A stretch of DNA of 64,000 nt from Chloroflexota bacterium (GTDB lineage Bacteria; Chloroflexota; Dormibacteria; Aeolococcales; Aeolococcaceae). The first letter of the stretch is position 1; every line of letters starts with the position of its first letter. The position numbers and the translations under genes are program-made. Where the stretch lies: contig VBIQ01000016.1 in assembly GCA_005880985.1 (NCBI GenBank), forward strand, positions 1 through 64,000, written 5' to 3'. Of the stretch, positions 52,926 through 61,666 are shown piece by piece. The notes beneath the pieces are model-generated. The model was not told the origin of the DNA, made no database searches, and was given only the letters and a program-made list of their open reading frames with translations.

Positions 52926-54539
52926 TCAGCCGGCGGCGGCCCCGGGCGGAAGCATGCCCCGGGCCGCCTCGGCCGCATAGCGGGGCAGGTGGACGTCCTC
53001 GCTGCCGACGAAGCGCATCGCCGCGGCGATCAGCCGGTGTCCGGCGACGTCGCGGATCTGGCCGTGCATCTCGCGACAGATGCGGACATAGGCGGGATGC
53101 CCCTGGGGGCTGGTGCGCAGCTCGATCATGTGCATGGCCTCGCGGGCATTGAGCCGCATCAACCAGCGAACGCGGTGGCCGAGGGTGACGAGGTACCCCG
53201 CCTGCTCGGGGAACTGTGGCCGCAGGCGCTGGTGGGCGCCCTCCGCCGCAGCCACGGCCGACCGCCAGGTCTCGCCGAGACCGGCCGCATCGACCTCCGC
53301 CGGGACCGCATAGCCGAGATCCGGGCTCAGCCGCTGCCACTGCATGGTGAGCATGCGATGCCGTTGCAGGTCACGGAAGGCGCCGTAGTCGGCGACGATC
53401 TCGAAGGTGTACGTGGCGTGCTCGAAGGCGCGGCCGGGACGGTGGCGGCGATTCCGCCGCTCCCCCACCGCGGCGGCGAAGACGCGCTCGCGCTCCTCGG
53501 GAGTCATCTGTTGGACCGCATTCCTCAAGGCCACCGCTGAACAGTCCCCATGCGGGAACAGGGAGGCGGCGATCACCCGTTCCTCGCCGTCCTCTTCCCA
53601 CTCGAGCAGGCGAACCTCGTCGCCCTCGACCTCGCCACCCCCGAGCGGAAGCAGCGCCGCCTCGCGGGCGAGGTTGGCAGCGGTGTCGCGGAGGTAGTCC
53701 GCCCACACACCGCCGCGGTCGGGACGGTCGAGGCGGGTGAGGAACTCGGGGACCACCGTGCGCAGCTCACCGGCGATCAGCTCCGCGTAGCTGCGCGCCT
53801 CGGGAAGCGGGTGGGCGCGCAGGCGGAGGACCATCTGCTCGTATGCCTGGGGGCTGGCGAAGACGCCCACGTTGCTGACGGTGCCGGCGGGAAGCAGTCC
53901 TCGGCAGAGGTCGAGGGAGAGGGCGCGGATCGCCCGGCGGCGCGCGGCCACGTCCTCCGCCTCCGGCAGGGTGCGGTCGAGGTGGGCGCGAACCTCCGGA
54001 AGCAACGCCGCGTAGGCATCGAAGAGCCCATCCATGGCGGCGGTGTAGGTCGCCGCCAGGCCGGACGACTCCACCGCGGGGTCGCGGTGGTAGCGGTAGC
54101 CGCCGTCGCGGCGGTCGGTGTAGGGGATGTAGCGGGTCGACTGCTCGAGGTATCCGGCCAGCCGGCCCCACTCGATCGCCTTGCAGAGCAGCTGCGATGC
54201 CTGCTCGCAGGCGAGATGGACCCCGGCCAGCTGGGCCACCGAATCGTCGCCGTACTCGGCGAGCACGCGGCCGAAGAGGTCGCGGGCACGCGCCTCACCG
54301 ACGCCCGCCGCGCCCGCCGCATCCGGCGCCGGGGAGGCGTCGACCGCCCCGCCGCCGATGAACTCGTCGAGCAGCAGGCGGCGCAGGCTCTTGGAGCTGC
54401 GGCTGTAGCGGGCGAAGAGTGCGGCCCGAGTCGTCTCGGGAAGGCCGACCAGGGCGAAGACCGGTCCGTCGACGTTGGTGACGTGGCGCCGGAGAACGGT
54501 CTGCTCCGCCGGGGTGAAGGCTTCGACGACGTACTGCAA
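52926..54539 (-). CDS. Tandem ThyX-like protein (FAD-dependent thymidylate synthase family)
   Basis: About 537 residues with two ThyX-like halves. The first has EYGDDSVAQLAGVHLACEQA and YLEQSTRYIPYTDRRDGGYR. The second has ATYTFEIVADYGAFRDLQRH, then RHRMLTMQWQRLS, and RWLMRLNAREAMHMIELRTS. ThyX makes dTMP using FAD and folate; its RHR..S signature is only partly kept here, and single-domain ThyX is about 230 residues. So this may be a diverged paralogue with unproven activity. Start TTG 54539 is inferred; the frame is open further upstream. Divergent from the GlcF-like gene by 38 bases. Confidence 0.8.
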   Translation of the reverse strand: MQYVVEAFTPAEQTVLRRHVTNVDGPVFALVGLPETTRAALFARYSRSSKSLRRLLLDEFIGGGAVDASPAPDAAGAAGVGEARARDLFGRVLAEYGDDSVAQLAGVHLACEQASQLLCKAIEWGRLAGYLEQSTRYIPYTDRRDGGYRYHRDPAVESSGLAATYTAAMDGLFDAYAALLPEVRAHLDRTLPEAEDVAARRRAIRALSLDLCRGLLPAGTVSNVGVFASPQAYEQMVLRLRAHPLPEARSYAELIAGELRTVVPEFLTRLDRPDRGGVWADYLRDTAANLAREAALLPLGGGEVEGDEVRLLEWEEDGEERVIAASLFPHGDCSAVALRNAVQQMTPEERERVFAAAVGERRNRRHRPGRAFEHATYTFEIVADYGAFRDLQRHRMLTMQWQRLSPDLGYAVPAEVDAAGLGETWRSAVAAAEGAHQRLRPQFPEQAGYLVTLGHRVRWLMRLNAREAMHMIELRTSPQGHPAYVRICREMHGQIRDVAGHRLIAAAMRFVGSEDVHLPRYAAEAARGMLPPGAAAG

Positions 54540-54577
54540 CGGCGGCCATGCTACCGCCTCCGTATCATTCCCGCGCC

Positions 54578-55945
54578 ATGACCGACGTCGCCGAGATCCC
54601 GCGCGCCGACGCTCCCAGCCGGCCGCTGACCGCCACCGACGACCTGCCGCGCCCACGCTTTCTCGCCGACGTCTACGAGGCCGCCAGCCAGTGCAACAAG
54701 TGCAGCCTCTGCCAGGCGGTCTGCCCGACCTACGTGGTCAACCCGGTCGAGTGGGAGACGGCACGAGGCCGGGTGTCACTGGTGCGCGACGCCATCGAGG
54801 GGCGGCTCGAGCTCGCCGACATCGCCGAGGGTCCGCTCAGCACCTGCCTCACCTGCAACAACTGCGTTACCGCCTGCGCTCCCGGGGTGCCGACCGCGGA
54901 GATCGTCTCCCGTGCCCGCCAGGAGTTGCACGAGCAGGAGGGCCATCCCTGGGGGCAGACGCTCGCCTTCCGCGCCATCCTGCCGCGGCCGGCGATGCTG
55001 CGACTGCTCCATCGCTTCTCGCGTGCCACCCAGGTCACCGGCCTGCACCGGTTGGCGAGAGCAACCGGGCTGACCCGCTGGCTCGGCACCGCCGGCGCGT
55101 TTGCCGAGCACGTCGGACCGCTGCCGGCGCGGACGGCGCTCCGGCGCGCCCGCAGCCTCCCCGGCCCGGAGGGGCCGGCGCGCGGACGGCTGGTGTTCCT
55201 GGTGTGCTGCTACCAGAACATCGCCGCGCCGGAGGCGACCGAGGCGACGATGCGGGTGCTCGCCGCCAACGGTTTCGAGCTGGTGGTTCCGGAGCTGGGG
55301 TGCAGCGGGCTGCCGGCGCGGACCCTCGGTGACCGGGATGCCGAGCTCGACATGGCGCGCCGCACCCTCGACCGCATCGCCGAGCTCGACGCCGACCATC
55401 ACGCCTTCGTCGGTGACGTCGCCTCCTGCACCTCGCACTGGCAGCGCTATGGTGGGTTGCTGGGATCCGATGCCGACTACGCCGTGCGGGCATCGGCGAT
55501 CGGCGAGCGCACCTGGCACGCCAGCGCGTTCCTGGCGGCCCAGGGCATGACCGCGCCGCTCGGCCGGTTGCGCTGGCACGTCACCTACGACGAGCCCTGC
55601 CAGCTGCCGCTCGACGCGGCGGCCCGGCGCGCGCCGCGACAGCTGCTCACCGCGATTCCCGGCGTGCGCCTCTCTGAGCTCCCCGAGGCGGCGATGTGCT
55701 GCGGCGGTCCCGGCACCTACTTCCGCGACCAACCCGACCGCAGCGAGGCGATCCTGCGGCGCAAGTTCGAGAACGTCCTCGCCACCGGCGCCGAGGTGCT
55801 GGTCACCGAGAACATCTCCTGCATTACCCAGCTGCGCGCCGGCGCGCGCCGCTACGCCCCAAAGGTGCGGGTGATGCACCTCTTCGAGGTGCTCGCCGAG
55901 TCGCTCGACGCGGCGCGCCGGCGGCGCGTCGTCGCCGTCGACTGA
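54578..55945 (+). CDS. (Fe-S)-binding oxidoreductase subunit, GlcF-like
   Basis: A 455-residue protein with two [4Fe-4S] ferredoxin motifs (CNKCSLCQAVCP near residue 38; CLTCNNCVTACAPG near 90) and two CCG domains (VCCYQNIAAPEATEATMRVL ... ELGCSGLP; DEPCQLPLDAAARRAP ... AAMCCGGPGTYF). This is the layout of glycolate oxidase subunit GlcF and GlpC-type electron-transfer subunits. No flavin partner (GlcD) is adjacent. Start ATG 54578 begins just before the conserved region; ATG 54548 would add ten residues. Confidence 0.9.
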   Translation: MTDVAEIPRADAPSRPLTATDDLPRPRFLADVYEAASQCNKCSLCQAVCPTYVVNPVEWETARGRVSLVRDAIEGRLELADIAEGPLSTCLTCNNCVTACAPGVPTAEIVSRARQELHEQEGHPWGQTLAFRAILPRPAMLRLLHRFSRATQVTGLHRLARATGLTRWLGTAGAFAEHVGPLPARTALRRARSLPGPEGPARGRLVFLVCCYQNIAAPEATEATMRVLAANGFELVVPELGCSGLPARTLGDRDAELDMARRTLDRIAELDADHHAFVGDVASCTSHWQRYGGLLGSDADYAVRASAIGERTWHASAFLAAQGMTAPLGRLRWHVTYDEPCQLPLDAAARRAPRQLLTAIPGVRLSELPEAAMCCGGPGTYFRDQPDRSEAILRRKFENVLATGAEVLVTENISCITQLRAGARRYAPKVRVMHLFEVLAESLDAARRRRVVAVD

Positions 55946-55951
55946 ACGCCG

Positions 55952-56647
55952 CTACGCGGGCGCGACTCTGTGACCCGGGTGGGGCGAGGGCTCGGTCACG
56001 TGCTGCAGCCAGACGCCGGCGATGAGCAGCACCCAGAGTGCGAACCCGACCAGGCTGATGGTGCCGAGGACCCGCAGGCCGCTGGTGTCGTTGAGCGCCA
56101 CCGCGCAGGCGGCAACCAGCGCACACCCACCGGCGAGATACCCGAACCACCCCAGCCAGCGAGGCATGATCCCGCTGCGGGCGAAGACAAACGAGGCAGC
56201 GCCCAGGAGGATGGCGAGCCCGATGGCCGAGGCGATGCCGTTGGTCAATCGGTAGAGTTCATAGACGGCCCGCACCACCGAGCCGTCGCTGCTGACGGCG
56301 ATCCGCTGGTCGAGGCCGTCGCCGAGGATGGTGGCGAGCATGGCCGTGCCGGCGGTGAAGATCCCGGCCCCGAAGGTCACCGCGGCGAGGTGGCCGGAGT
56401 CGCCCTCGGCCCGAAGCAGGACGGCGCGCAGCGCCGACAGGAACCACAGGAAGAAGGGCAGCGCCAGCACCGACAGCAGGCTGGCGATCAGGACCGCGGA
56501 GTGGTGATCGGAGAAGTACGCGGCGATCTCGGCGGCCGAAGCATCGCTCTTTGGCGGCGAGGGCACGATGAAGGCGCCGAGGATCAGCAGGACCACGAAG
56601 ACGATGCCGCTGGCCGCGGCCAGCCGCGCCCACCTGGATGCAGTCAT
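55952..56647 (-). CDS. Polytopic membrane protein
   Basis: About 231 residues from ATG 56647, with GGAGGG upstream. Six hydrophobic helices are visible: GIVFVVLLILGAFIV, LIASLLSVLALPFFLWFLSA, VTFGAGIFTAGTAMLATIL, GIASAIGLAILLGAASFVFA, WFGYLAGGCALVAACAVAL and LVGFALWVLLIAGVWL. There is a short outer loop with SAAEIAAYFSDHH. It resembles small uncharacterised families of actinobacterial membrane proteins (DUF4386-like) but cannot be named firmly. Confidence 0.75.
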   Translation of the reverse strand: MTASRWARLAAASGIVFVVLLILGAFIVPSPPKSDASAAEIAAYFSDHHSAVLIASLLSVLALPFFLWFLSALRAVLLRAEGDSGHLAAVTFGAGIFTAGTAMLATILGDGLDQRIAVSSDGSVVRAVYELYRLTNGIASAIGLAILLGAASFVFARSGIMPRWLGWFGYLAGGCALVAACAVALNDTSGLRVLGTISLVGFALWVLLIAGVWLQHVTEPSPHPGHRVAPA

Positions 56648-56802
56648 GTTCGACCCTCCAGGGGATGGTCGGCGCCATGCAACCGCAGAGGCGTCGCCCC
56701 CCTCGCCGCCATCATGCCATGCTTTCGCCGCCATGAATCGAGCCACCGAGACCTACCGGATGAGGCGCCGGCAGGAGGGTCGACGCGAGAGCTGACCCGG
56801 GC

Positions 56803-57552
56803 TCAGCCGATCGCGGCGAGCATCTCCTCCACCCCGGCGCTGACGCAGCTGAACGACGGCACGTCGCGGACGGTGTGGGTCGAGGCCTCACTCTCGCGCA
56901 TCTCCTGCACCAGGTCGAGGAAGTCGCTGACCGAGTCGCTCTCGAAGGCGACCACGAACTCCTGGTCGTCGAGCCCGAAGGAGTACGCGGTGTTGATCTT
57001 CACCGACGGATAGCGGTGACCCATGGCGATGTGCTCGTCCATCTGCCGCTGCCGCTCCTCCCGGCCGAGCCGGTACCACTGCCGGGTCTTGACGAAGGGA
57101 TAGACGAAGAGATACCTGCGCCCGCCGGGGGCGATCACCAGCCGGCTGCTCCGTCCCTCCTGCTCCGTGTGCTCGTGCCGGTCGACGTAGGTGCTCCGCT
57201 TGGTCATCGCGAAGTAGTGATACGGCGACTCGAGCCACCCCGCCATGGCGGTTCGGTTGAGAGCGGCCGAGAGCTGGTGGAAATGCTCGAGATCGTCGGA
57301 AACGTGCCAGAGCATGAAGTCGGCGTCGCCGCGCGTCCCGACCAGGGTGTAGGTGCGCAGCAGCGAACCGGGCTGCTGGCCGGCGTTCTCGATGACCCCG
57401 GCGACCTCGCGCCGATCGGCGGCACGCTGCTCGGAGGAGCGCTGCCGCCACTCGGGGCGAACCCGATAGAAGGCGTAGCGGACGAACTGGCGGCTGGCCG
57501 CGGGTTGCGCGGTGGCGGCGCGGACGGTCATCGGTGCCGGCTTGATGGCCAT
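56803..57552 (-). CDS. hemQ: Coproheme decarboxylase HemQ (chlorite dismutase family)
   Basis: A 249-residue member of the chlorite dismutase family. Motifs: FVRYAFYRVRPEWRQ, ADFMLWHVSDDLEHFHQL, YLFVYPFVKTRQWYRL containing the expected radical tyrosine, MGHRYPSVKINTAYSFGLDD with the heme-ligand histidine, and QEFVVAFESDSVSDFLDLVQ. HemQ completes heme b synthesis from coproheme in monoderm bacteria. ATG 57552 chosen (57531 possible). A 75-residue zinc-ribbon gene lies 28 bases upstream, probably in the same operon. Confidence 0.93.
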   Translation of the reverse strand: MAIKPAPMTVRAATAQPAASRQFVRYAFYRVRPEWRQRSSEQRAADRREVAGVIENAGQQPGSLLRTYTLVGTRGDADFMLWHVSDDLEHFHQLSAALNRTAMAGWLESPYHYFAMTKRSTYVDRHEHTEQEGRSSRLVIAPGGRRYLFVYPFVKTRQWYRLGREERQRQMDEHIAMGHRYPSVKINTAYSFGLDDQEFVVAFESDSVSDFLDLVQEMRESEASTHTVRDVPSFSCVSAGVEEMLAAIG

Positions 57553-57580
57553 TGGTGAGCGGCGGCCTCGTGGATGATGG

Positions 57581-57808
57581 TCAGCGGGCGAACTCGCGGG
57601 ACGCGGGCACGGTGTGACCACAGGCGCGGCACACCCAGCCGCGACCCCGACGAGTCACGGTGATGCCATTGTCCAGGGTGAGGTTGGTCTCGGGACCCTC
57701 CAACGGTAGCCATGCGCCCGGGTCACCGGCAGCGATGCCGAAACCGGAACCGGCGTGGGTCACCCGTCCGCAGCTCTCGCAGCGGTCGGGTGGTGGATTG
57801 ACCAGCAT
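57581..57808 (-). CDS. Small zinc-ribbon protein
   Basis: A 75-residue protein with two CxxC knuckles, CESCG near residue 10 and CRACG near 60, separated by a strand-rich linker (LTLDNGITVTRRGRGWV). It probably binds one zinc. No catalytic residues were seen. It is upstream of hemQ on the same strand. Confidence 0.72.
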   Translation of the reverse strand: MLVNPPPDRCESCGRVTHAGSGFGIAAGDPGAWLPLEGPETNLTLDNGITVTRRGRGWVCRACGHTVPASREFAR

Positions 57809-57835
57809 GGTGACGGTCGCGACGACCGGAGCCGA

Positions 57836-58681
57836 TTATAGGGAGGGTCCGGCGCCGCGCAGCAGCTGCTCGAGGGCGGCGGTGATGCGGTCGATGGCGT
57901 AGGCCTCCGCGAGCATCCGGCGCACCCGCGCTCCGCTGTCGTCGCCGGCGGCATCCATCAGGGCGGCGAGCCGGTCGGCATCGGCCGCCTCGGCGAGCAC
58001 CTCCGCCTCGACCTCGTCGAGCTGCCCGCGGATGGTGATGGCACGCTCCTCACCGCCCGAGGCGGCCAGGCGCGCAGCGAGGATGGAGAGAGGACACCGG
58101 TGAGGCTCGCCGGCGCCGCCGTCGGGACCGAGCGGCAGCCCGGGCCACACCCGCATGAAGACCCCCCAGCGCGGCGGACCCAGGCAGACCAGCACCGTCG
58201 CCGGCGCCTTCGCCGGCAGCAGTGCGACCAGCGCCGACGCGGTGGGCGCCTCGCCGCGATCGGCGCGCCGCACTTGCGATATCAGCCGCCCGGCCTCTTC
58301 CAGATCGCCCCGGATCGGCGCCAGCGGCGACGGCTCCGCCAGGGGGAGCCGACCCGGACCGCCGGCCACGACGCAGCGCCGCGAGTCGGCGAGCAGCAGC
58401 TCCTCCCTGGTGCGGACCACCGGGTTGGGTCCCTCGAGCAGCGCCAGCGCCTCGGCCACCGAGGCCGCCCCGGAGAGAACGGCGGCAACCGCGTCGCTGC
58501 CGCCCGTCGCCACCAGCAATCCCGCCGTGTTGACGCCCTGGACCATGCGTCCCGACGGCGACTGGACGACGCCGGCGATCGGTGAGCCGTCCTCGCCGCT
58601 GACGAGCTCGACCGTCCCCGGTTCGCCCGGTGCGAGGTGGGTGATGGCGTAGCCGCCACCGGCCAGCGCGTGGCAGGTCAG
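57836..58681 (-). CDS. Possible NTN-hydrolase-like protein with non-canonical start
   Basis: The frame is continuous from after a stop near 58714 to 57836. The protein-like region begins TCHALAGGGYAITHLAPGEP and goes on through VQSPSGRMVQGVNTAGLLVA, GPNPVVRTREELLLADSRRC, and WGVFMRVWPGLPLGPDG. The layout (early cysteine, GVN.AGL strand pattern) recalls NTN hydrolases such as C45 or C69 enzymes, but this is tentative. No ATG, GTG or TTG occurs before 58546 in frame; CTG 58681 with GGAGGAG upstream is the best start. If ATG 58546 is used, 45 conserved-looking residues are lost. Confidence 0.5.
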   Translation of the reverse strand: MTCHALAGGGYAITHLAPGEPGTVELVSGEDGSPIAGVVQSPSGRMVQGVNTAGLLVATGGSDAVAAVLSGAASVAEALALLEGPNPVVRTREELLLADSRRCVVAGGPGRLPLAEPSPLAPIRGDLEEAGRLISQVRRADRGEAPTASALVALLPAKAPATVLVCLGPPRWGVFMRVWPGLPLGPDGGAGEPHRCPLSILAARLAASGGEERAITIRGQLDEVEAEVLAEAADADRLAALMDAAGDDSGARVRRMLAEAYAIDRITAALEQLLRGAGPSL

Positions 58682-58714
58682 CCTCGCCGCCGCTCCTCCG
58701 CGCGCTGACTCACG

Positions 58715-59908
58715 TCACGCCGGCAGCTCGAGCGCCGCCAGCGTCGCGCGCGCCAGGGTGGCGATGCCGATGTCGAGGCAGCGCTCGTCGATGTCGAACT
58801 CGGGATGATGGTGCGGCGCGACCCGCTGCTTGCGGGGGTCGCCGGCGCCGACGAGGAAATAGCAGCCGGGAACGCGCTCGAGGAAGTAGGCGACATCGTC
58901 GCCGACCGTCACCGGCTCCGGGGTGTCGACGTTCTCCTCGCCCACCGCGGCCACGGCCGCGGCGCGGACCAGCTCCGCCATGACGGCGTCGCTGCCGACC
59001 GGAGGGCAGCCGTTGCCGCGTTCGAAGCGGGATTCGCAGCGCATCGCCACCGTCACCCCGGCGGCGATCTCCTCGATCCGCCGCAGGATGCGCTCGCGCT
59101 CCGCCTGCACCATCGCGCGAGCCGTGCCGTCGAGCCGCACCTCCTCAGCGATCACGTTGTAGGTGGACCCGCCGTCGACGCGGCCGATGGTCACCACCCC
59201 CGGCGCGAACGGCGAGGTCTCGCGGCTGACGATCGTCTGCAACGCGCTGATGACCTGGGCGGCGGCGGCGATGGGATCGATGCTGGTGTGCGGCATCCCG
59301 CCGTGGCCACCGCGGCCACGGATCACCAGGGCGAAGCGGTCGGCGCTGCTGAAGATCACCCCCGGTCGCACCCCCACCCGGCCCACCGGCAGCGGTGCCC
59401 ACAGGTGCAGCCCGAGCACCCGGTCGACGCCCTCGAGGGCGCCGGCTTCGATCATCGGCAGCGCGCCCCCGGCCACCTCCTCCGCGGGTTGGAAGCACAG
59501 CCGCACCCGGCCGCGCCACTGCTCGCGCACCGTGGCAAGGACTCCGGCCACCCCCAGGGCGATGGCCACGTGGCCGTCGTGGCCGCAGGCGTGCATCACC
59601 CCGTCGTGCTGGGACCGCGCCACCCGTCCCTCACCGCGCTCCTGGATCGGCAGCGCGTCGATGTCGGCGCGGACCATCACCGCCGCACCGGGCCGGCCGC
59701 TGTCGAGGTCGGCGATCACTCCGGTTCCGCCGATGCCCTCGCGAACGGTGTATCCAAGCTCCTGGCACCGCTTCGCGATCAGGGCGGCGGTGCGGTGCTC
59801 CTGGTAGGAGAGCTCGGGCTCGCGATGCAGGCGGCGACGGGTGTCGATCGCCTCGTCGTGCACCGCCGCGACCGCCCCGGGGAGACGCGACTCGACCGCG
59901 GTGCTCAC
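58715..59908 (-). CDS. M20-family amidohydrolase (M20D)
   Basis: A 397-residue metal-dependent amidohydrolase of the N-acyl-L-amino acid / IAA-amino acid hydrolase type. Motifs: RRLHREPELSYQEHRTA, VRADIDALPIQE, MHACGHDGHVAIALG, CFQPAEEVAGGALPMI (metal/catalytic Glu pair), RGRGGHGGMPHTSIDP in the dimer domain, and APHHHPEFDIDE near the C-terminus. It cleaves N-acyl groups; substrate not determined. The receiver-like gene starts immediately upstream with a one-base gap. Confidence 0.94.
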   Translation of the reverse strand: MSTAVESRLPGAVAAVHDEAIDTRRRLHREPELSYQEHRTAALIAKRCQELGYTVREGIGGTGVIADLDSGRPGAAVMVRADIDALPIQERGEGRVARSQHDGVMHACGHDGHVAIALGVAGVLATVREQWRGRVRLCFQPAEEVAGGALPMIEAGALEGVDRVLGLHLWAPLPVGRVGVRPGVIFSSADRFALVIRGRGGHGGMPHTSIDPIAAAAQVISALQTIVSRETSPFAPGVVTIGRVDGGSTYNVIAEEVRLDGTARAMVQAERERILRRIEEIAAGVTVAMRCESRFERGNGCPPVGSDAVMAELVRAAAVAAVGEENVDTPEPVTVGDDVAYFLERVPGCYFLVGAGDPRKQRVAPHHHPEFDIDERCLDIGIATLARATLAALELPA

Positions 59909-59909
59909 G

Positions 59910-60263
59910 TCAGCCGCCCGCCAAGGGGACGCGAAGGCCGGCGAGGCGGAGCGCCGCCGTCTGCAGCGCGCCGTTGGTCACGCAGGAGTCTGCCCCGGCG
60001 CGCATCGCCGCTTCGCGCAGCTGCTTCTCGGCGTGGTGGCAGAAGGCGACGATGCGCACCTTCGACCGCTGTTCGCGAAGCAGCGCGATGGCACCGAGGC
60101 GGTGCCCGGAGTCGCGGTTGAGATCGACGAACACGGTGTCGGCCTCGGTCTGCGCATCGCTGCCGGCGAGCAGCGTCCCCCCGCCGCGGTGGATCGCCAC
60201 CTCCAGCTGGCTGCGGAACAGGAGGTCGTCGCTGATCAGGAGCACCCGGCCCAGGGAGGGCAT
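59910..60263 (-). CDS. Receiver-like (REC) protein
   Basis: A 117-residue single-domain protein resembling a response-regulator receiver: GRVLLISDDLLFRSQLEVAI with the acidic pair, ADTVFVDLNRDSG with the candidate phospho-Asp, and VRIVAFCHHAEKQLREAAMR with AGADSCVTNGAL. The usual T/S and Lys positions are poorly kept, so it may be a pseudo-receiver. ATG 60263 avoids overlap with the divergent gene at 60286; an ATG at 60287 is also in frame. No kinase gene nearby. Confidence 0.7.
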   Translation of the reverse strand: MPSLGRVLLISDDLLFRSQLEVAIHRGGGTLLAGSDAQTEADTVFVDLNRDSGHRLGAIALLREQRSKVRIVAFCHHAEKQLREAAMRAGADSCVTNGALQTAALRLAGLRVPLAGG

Positions 60264-60285
60264 GGGTGCATCATAGTGAGCGGTC

Positions 60286-60726
60286 ATGAACCCCTCTCCG
60301 ACGCTCCACTGGACCTCCGACGCGGTCGAGGCCATCCGCGCCCTGCAGCGCGAGGAGGTGCGGCCGGACGCGCCGTTCCGGGTCGACGTCATGCTCGGCG
60401 GCTGCAAGGGGTGGAAGCTCGGCTTCCGCCTCGACGCCGCGGAGCCGGACGACCTGGTCTTCGCCGCCGGCGACGTCCGCATCCTGGTGCAGCGCGACGC
60501 GATGCCGCTGGTCGAGGGGGCGATCCTCGACTACGAGAACTCCCACCGCGCCAAGGGCTTCCGGCTCGAGGTCCCGGCGGCCACCAACGCCTGCGGCTGC
60601 GGCACCTCCTTCGGCGCTCTCTACCCCGGCGAGACGGTGCCGGTGCAGGCCCCCGCCGGGCCACCGGTCACGCTGCCGCCTGCCATCGCCGCCCGCCGCC
60701 TCCGGCTGCCCGTCGCTCGCGGCTGA
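60286..60726 (+). CDS. HesB/IscA-like protein
   Basis: A 146-residue A-type-like protein: DVMLGGCKGWKLGFRLDAAE with the first cysteine, then DYENSHRAKGFRLEVPAATN and ACGCGTSFG with the C-x-C pair. It therefore keeps all three cluster cysteines, but the loop GGCKGW differs from the canonical GGCSGF/Y. A proline-rich tail of 30 residues is added. It is a second Fe-S carrier paralogue in the window. Confidence 0.82.
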   Translation: MNPSPTLHWTSDAVEAIRALQREEVRPDAPFRVDVMLGGCKGWKLGFRLDAAEPDDLVFAAGDVRILVQRDAMPLVEGAILDYENSHRAKGFRLEVPAATNACGCGTSFGALYPGETVPVQAPAGPPVTLPPAIAARRLRLPVARG

Positions 60727-60796
60727 CGGCTCCCGCCCCCGGCGACGGCGAGGCACACTGAGCGGCCTCGCCAACGGTTGCGGGAGGAGCGCAGAG

Positions 60797-61666
60797 ATGC
60801 CGATTGGCACCGTCGGTGTGGTGGGGGCCGGCCTGATGGGGTCGGGGATCGCGGAGGTGTGCGCCCGCCAGGGCCTGCGAACCAGGGTGTGCGAGCTCGA
60901 CAGCGGGGCGATGGCCGCAGCCCGCGCCCGGGTCGAGCGCTCGCTGGCACGCGGCCGGAGCACCGGCAAGCTCGACGACGAGGACGTCGACCGGATCCTC
61001 GCCCAGCTCAGCTTCACCGACGACGTCGCCGACCTCGGCGACTGCGACATCGCCATCGAGGCGATCGTCGAACGGATGCCGGAGAAGCTGGTGGTCTTCG
61101 AGCACCTCGACCGCGTCGTCCCGGAGCACGGCATCCTCGCCAGCAACACCTCGTCGCTTCCGATCATCGAGATCGCCCGCGCCACCCGCCGCGCGGACCG
61201 TGTCATCGGCACCCACTTCTTCAATCCGGCTCCGGTGATGCGCCTGCTAGAGGTGGTACGCAGCATCGCCACCAGCGACGACACGCTGTCGGAGACGCGC
61301 GCCTTCGGCGAGAAACTCGGCAAGCGCATCATCGTCGCCCAGGACCGCGGCGGGTTCATCGTCAACCTGCTGCTCATCCCCTTCCTGACCCACGCGGTGC
61401 GGCTCTACGAGTCGGGCTTCGCCAGCCGCGACGACATCGACGAGGGCATGCGACTGGGCTGCGGCCATCCCATGGGACCGCTGCAGCTGGTGGACTACAT
61501 CGGACTCGACACCACGCTCTTCGTCTGCGACGCGCTCCACGCGGAGTACGCCAACGCCGACTACGCCGCGCCGCCGCTGCTGCGACGCATGGTCGCCGCC
61601 GGCTGGCTCGGGCAGAAGAGCGGGCGCGGCTTCTACCTCTACGACAACGGGAAGATCGTGGCGTGA
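60797..61666 (+). CDS. 3-hydroxybutyryl-CoA dehydrogenase family protein
   Basis: A 289-residue NAD-dependent 3-hydroxyacyl-CoA dehydrogenase. Motifs: VGVVGAGLMGSGIAEVCARQ, AIEAIVERMPEKLVVFEHLD, ASNTSSLPIIEIARATRRAD, VIGTHFFNPAPVMRLLEVV (catalytic His), DRGGFIVNLLLIPFLTHAV and GCGHPMGPLQLVDYIGLD. It interconverts 3-hydroxyacyl-CoA and 3-oxoacyl-CoA in butanoate or fatty acid metabolism. The stop overlaps the GTG of ppa (GTGA). Confidence 0.94.
   Translation: MPIGTVGVVGAGLMGSGIAEVCARQGLRTRVCELDSGAMAAARARVERSLARGRSTGKLDDEDVDRILAQLSFTDDVADLGDCDIAIEAIVERMPEKLVVFEHLDRVVPEHGILASNTSSLPIIEIARATRRADRVIGTHFFNPAPVMRLLEVVRSIATSDDTLSETRAFGEKLGKRIIVAQDRGGFIVNLLLIPFLTHAVRLYESGFASRDDIDEGMRLGCGHPMGPLQLVDYIGLDTTLFVCDALHAEYANADYAAPPLLRRMVAAGWLGQKSGRGFYLYDNGKIVA

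Noticed and set aside
50967-53540. 857-codon open frame on the plus strand
   Set aside because: It crosses several well-supported genes (Fe-S carrier, hydroxylase, ThyX-like), and its sequence has no family features.
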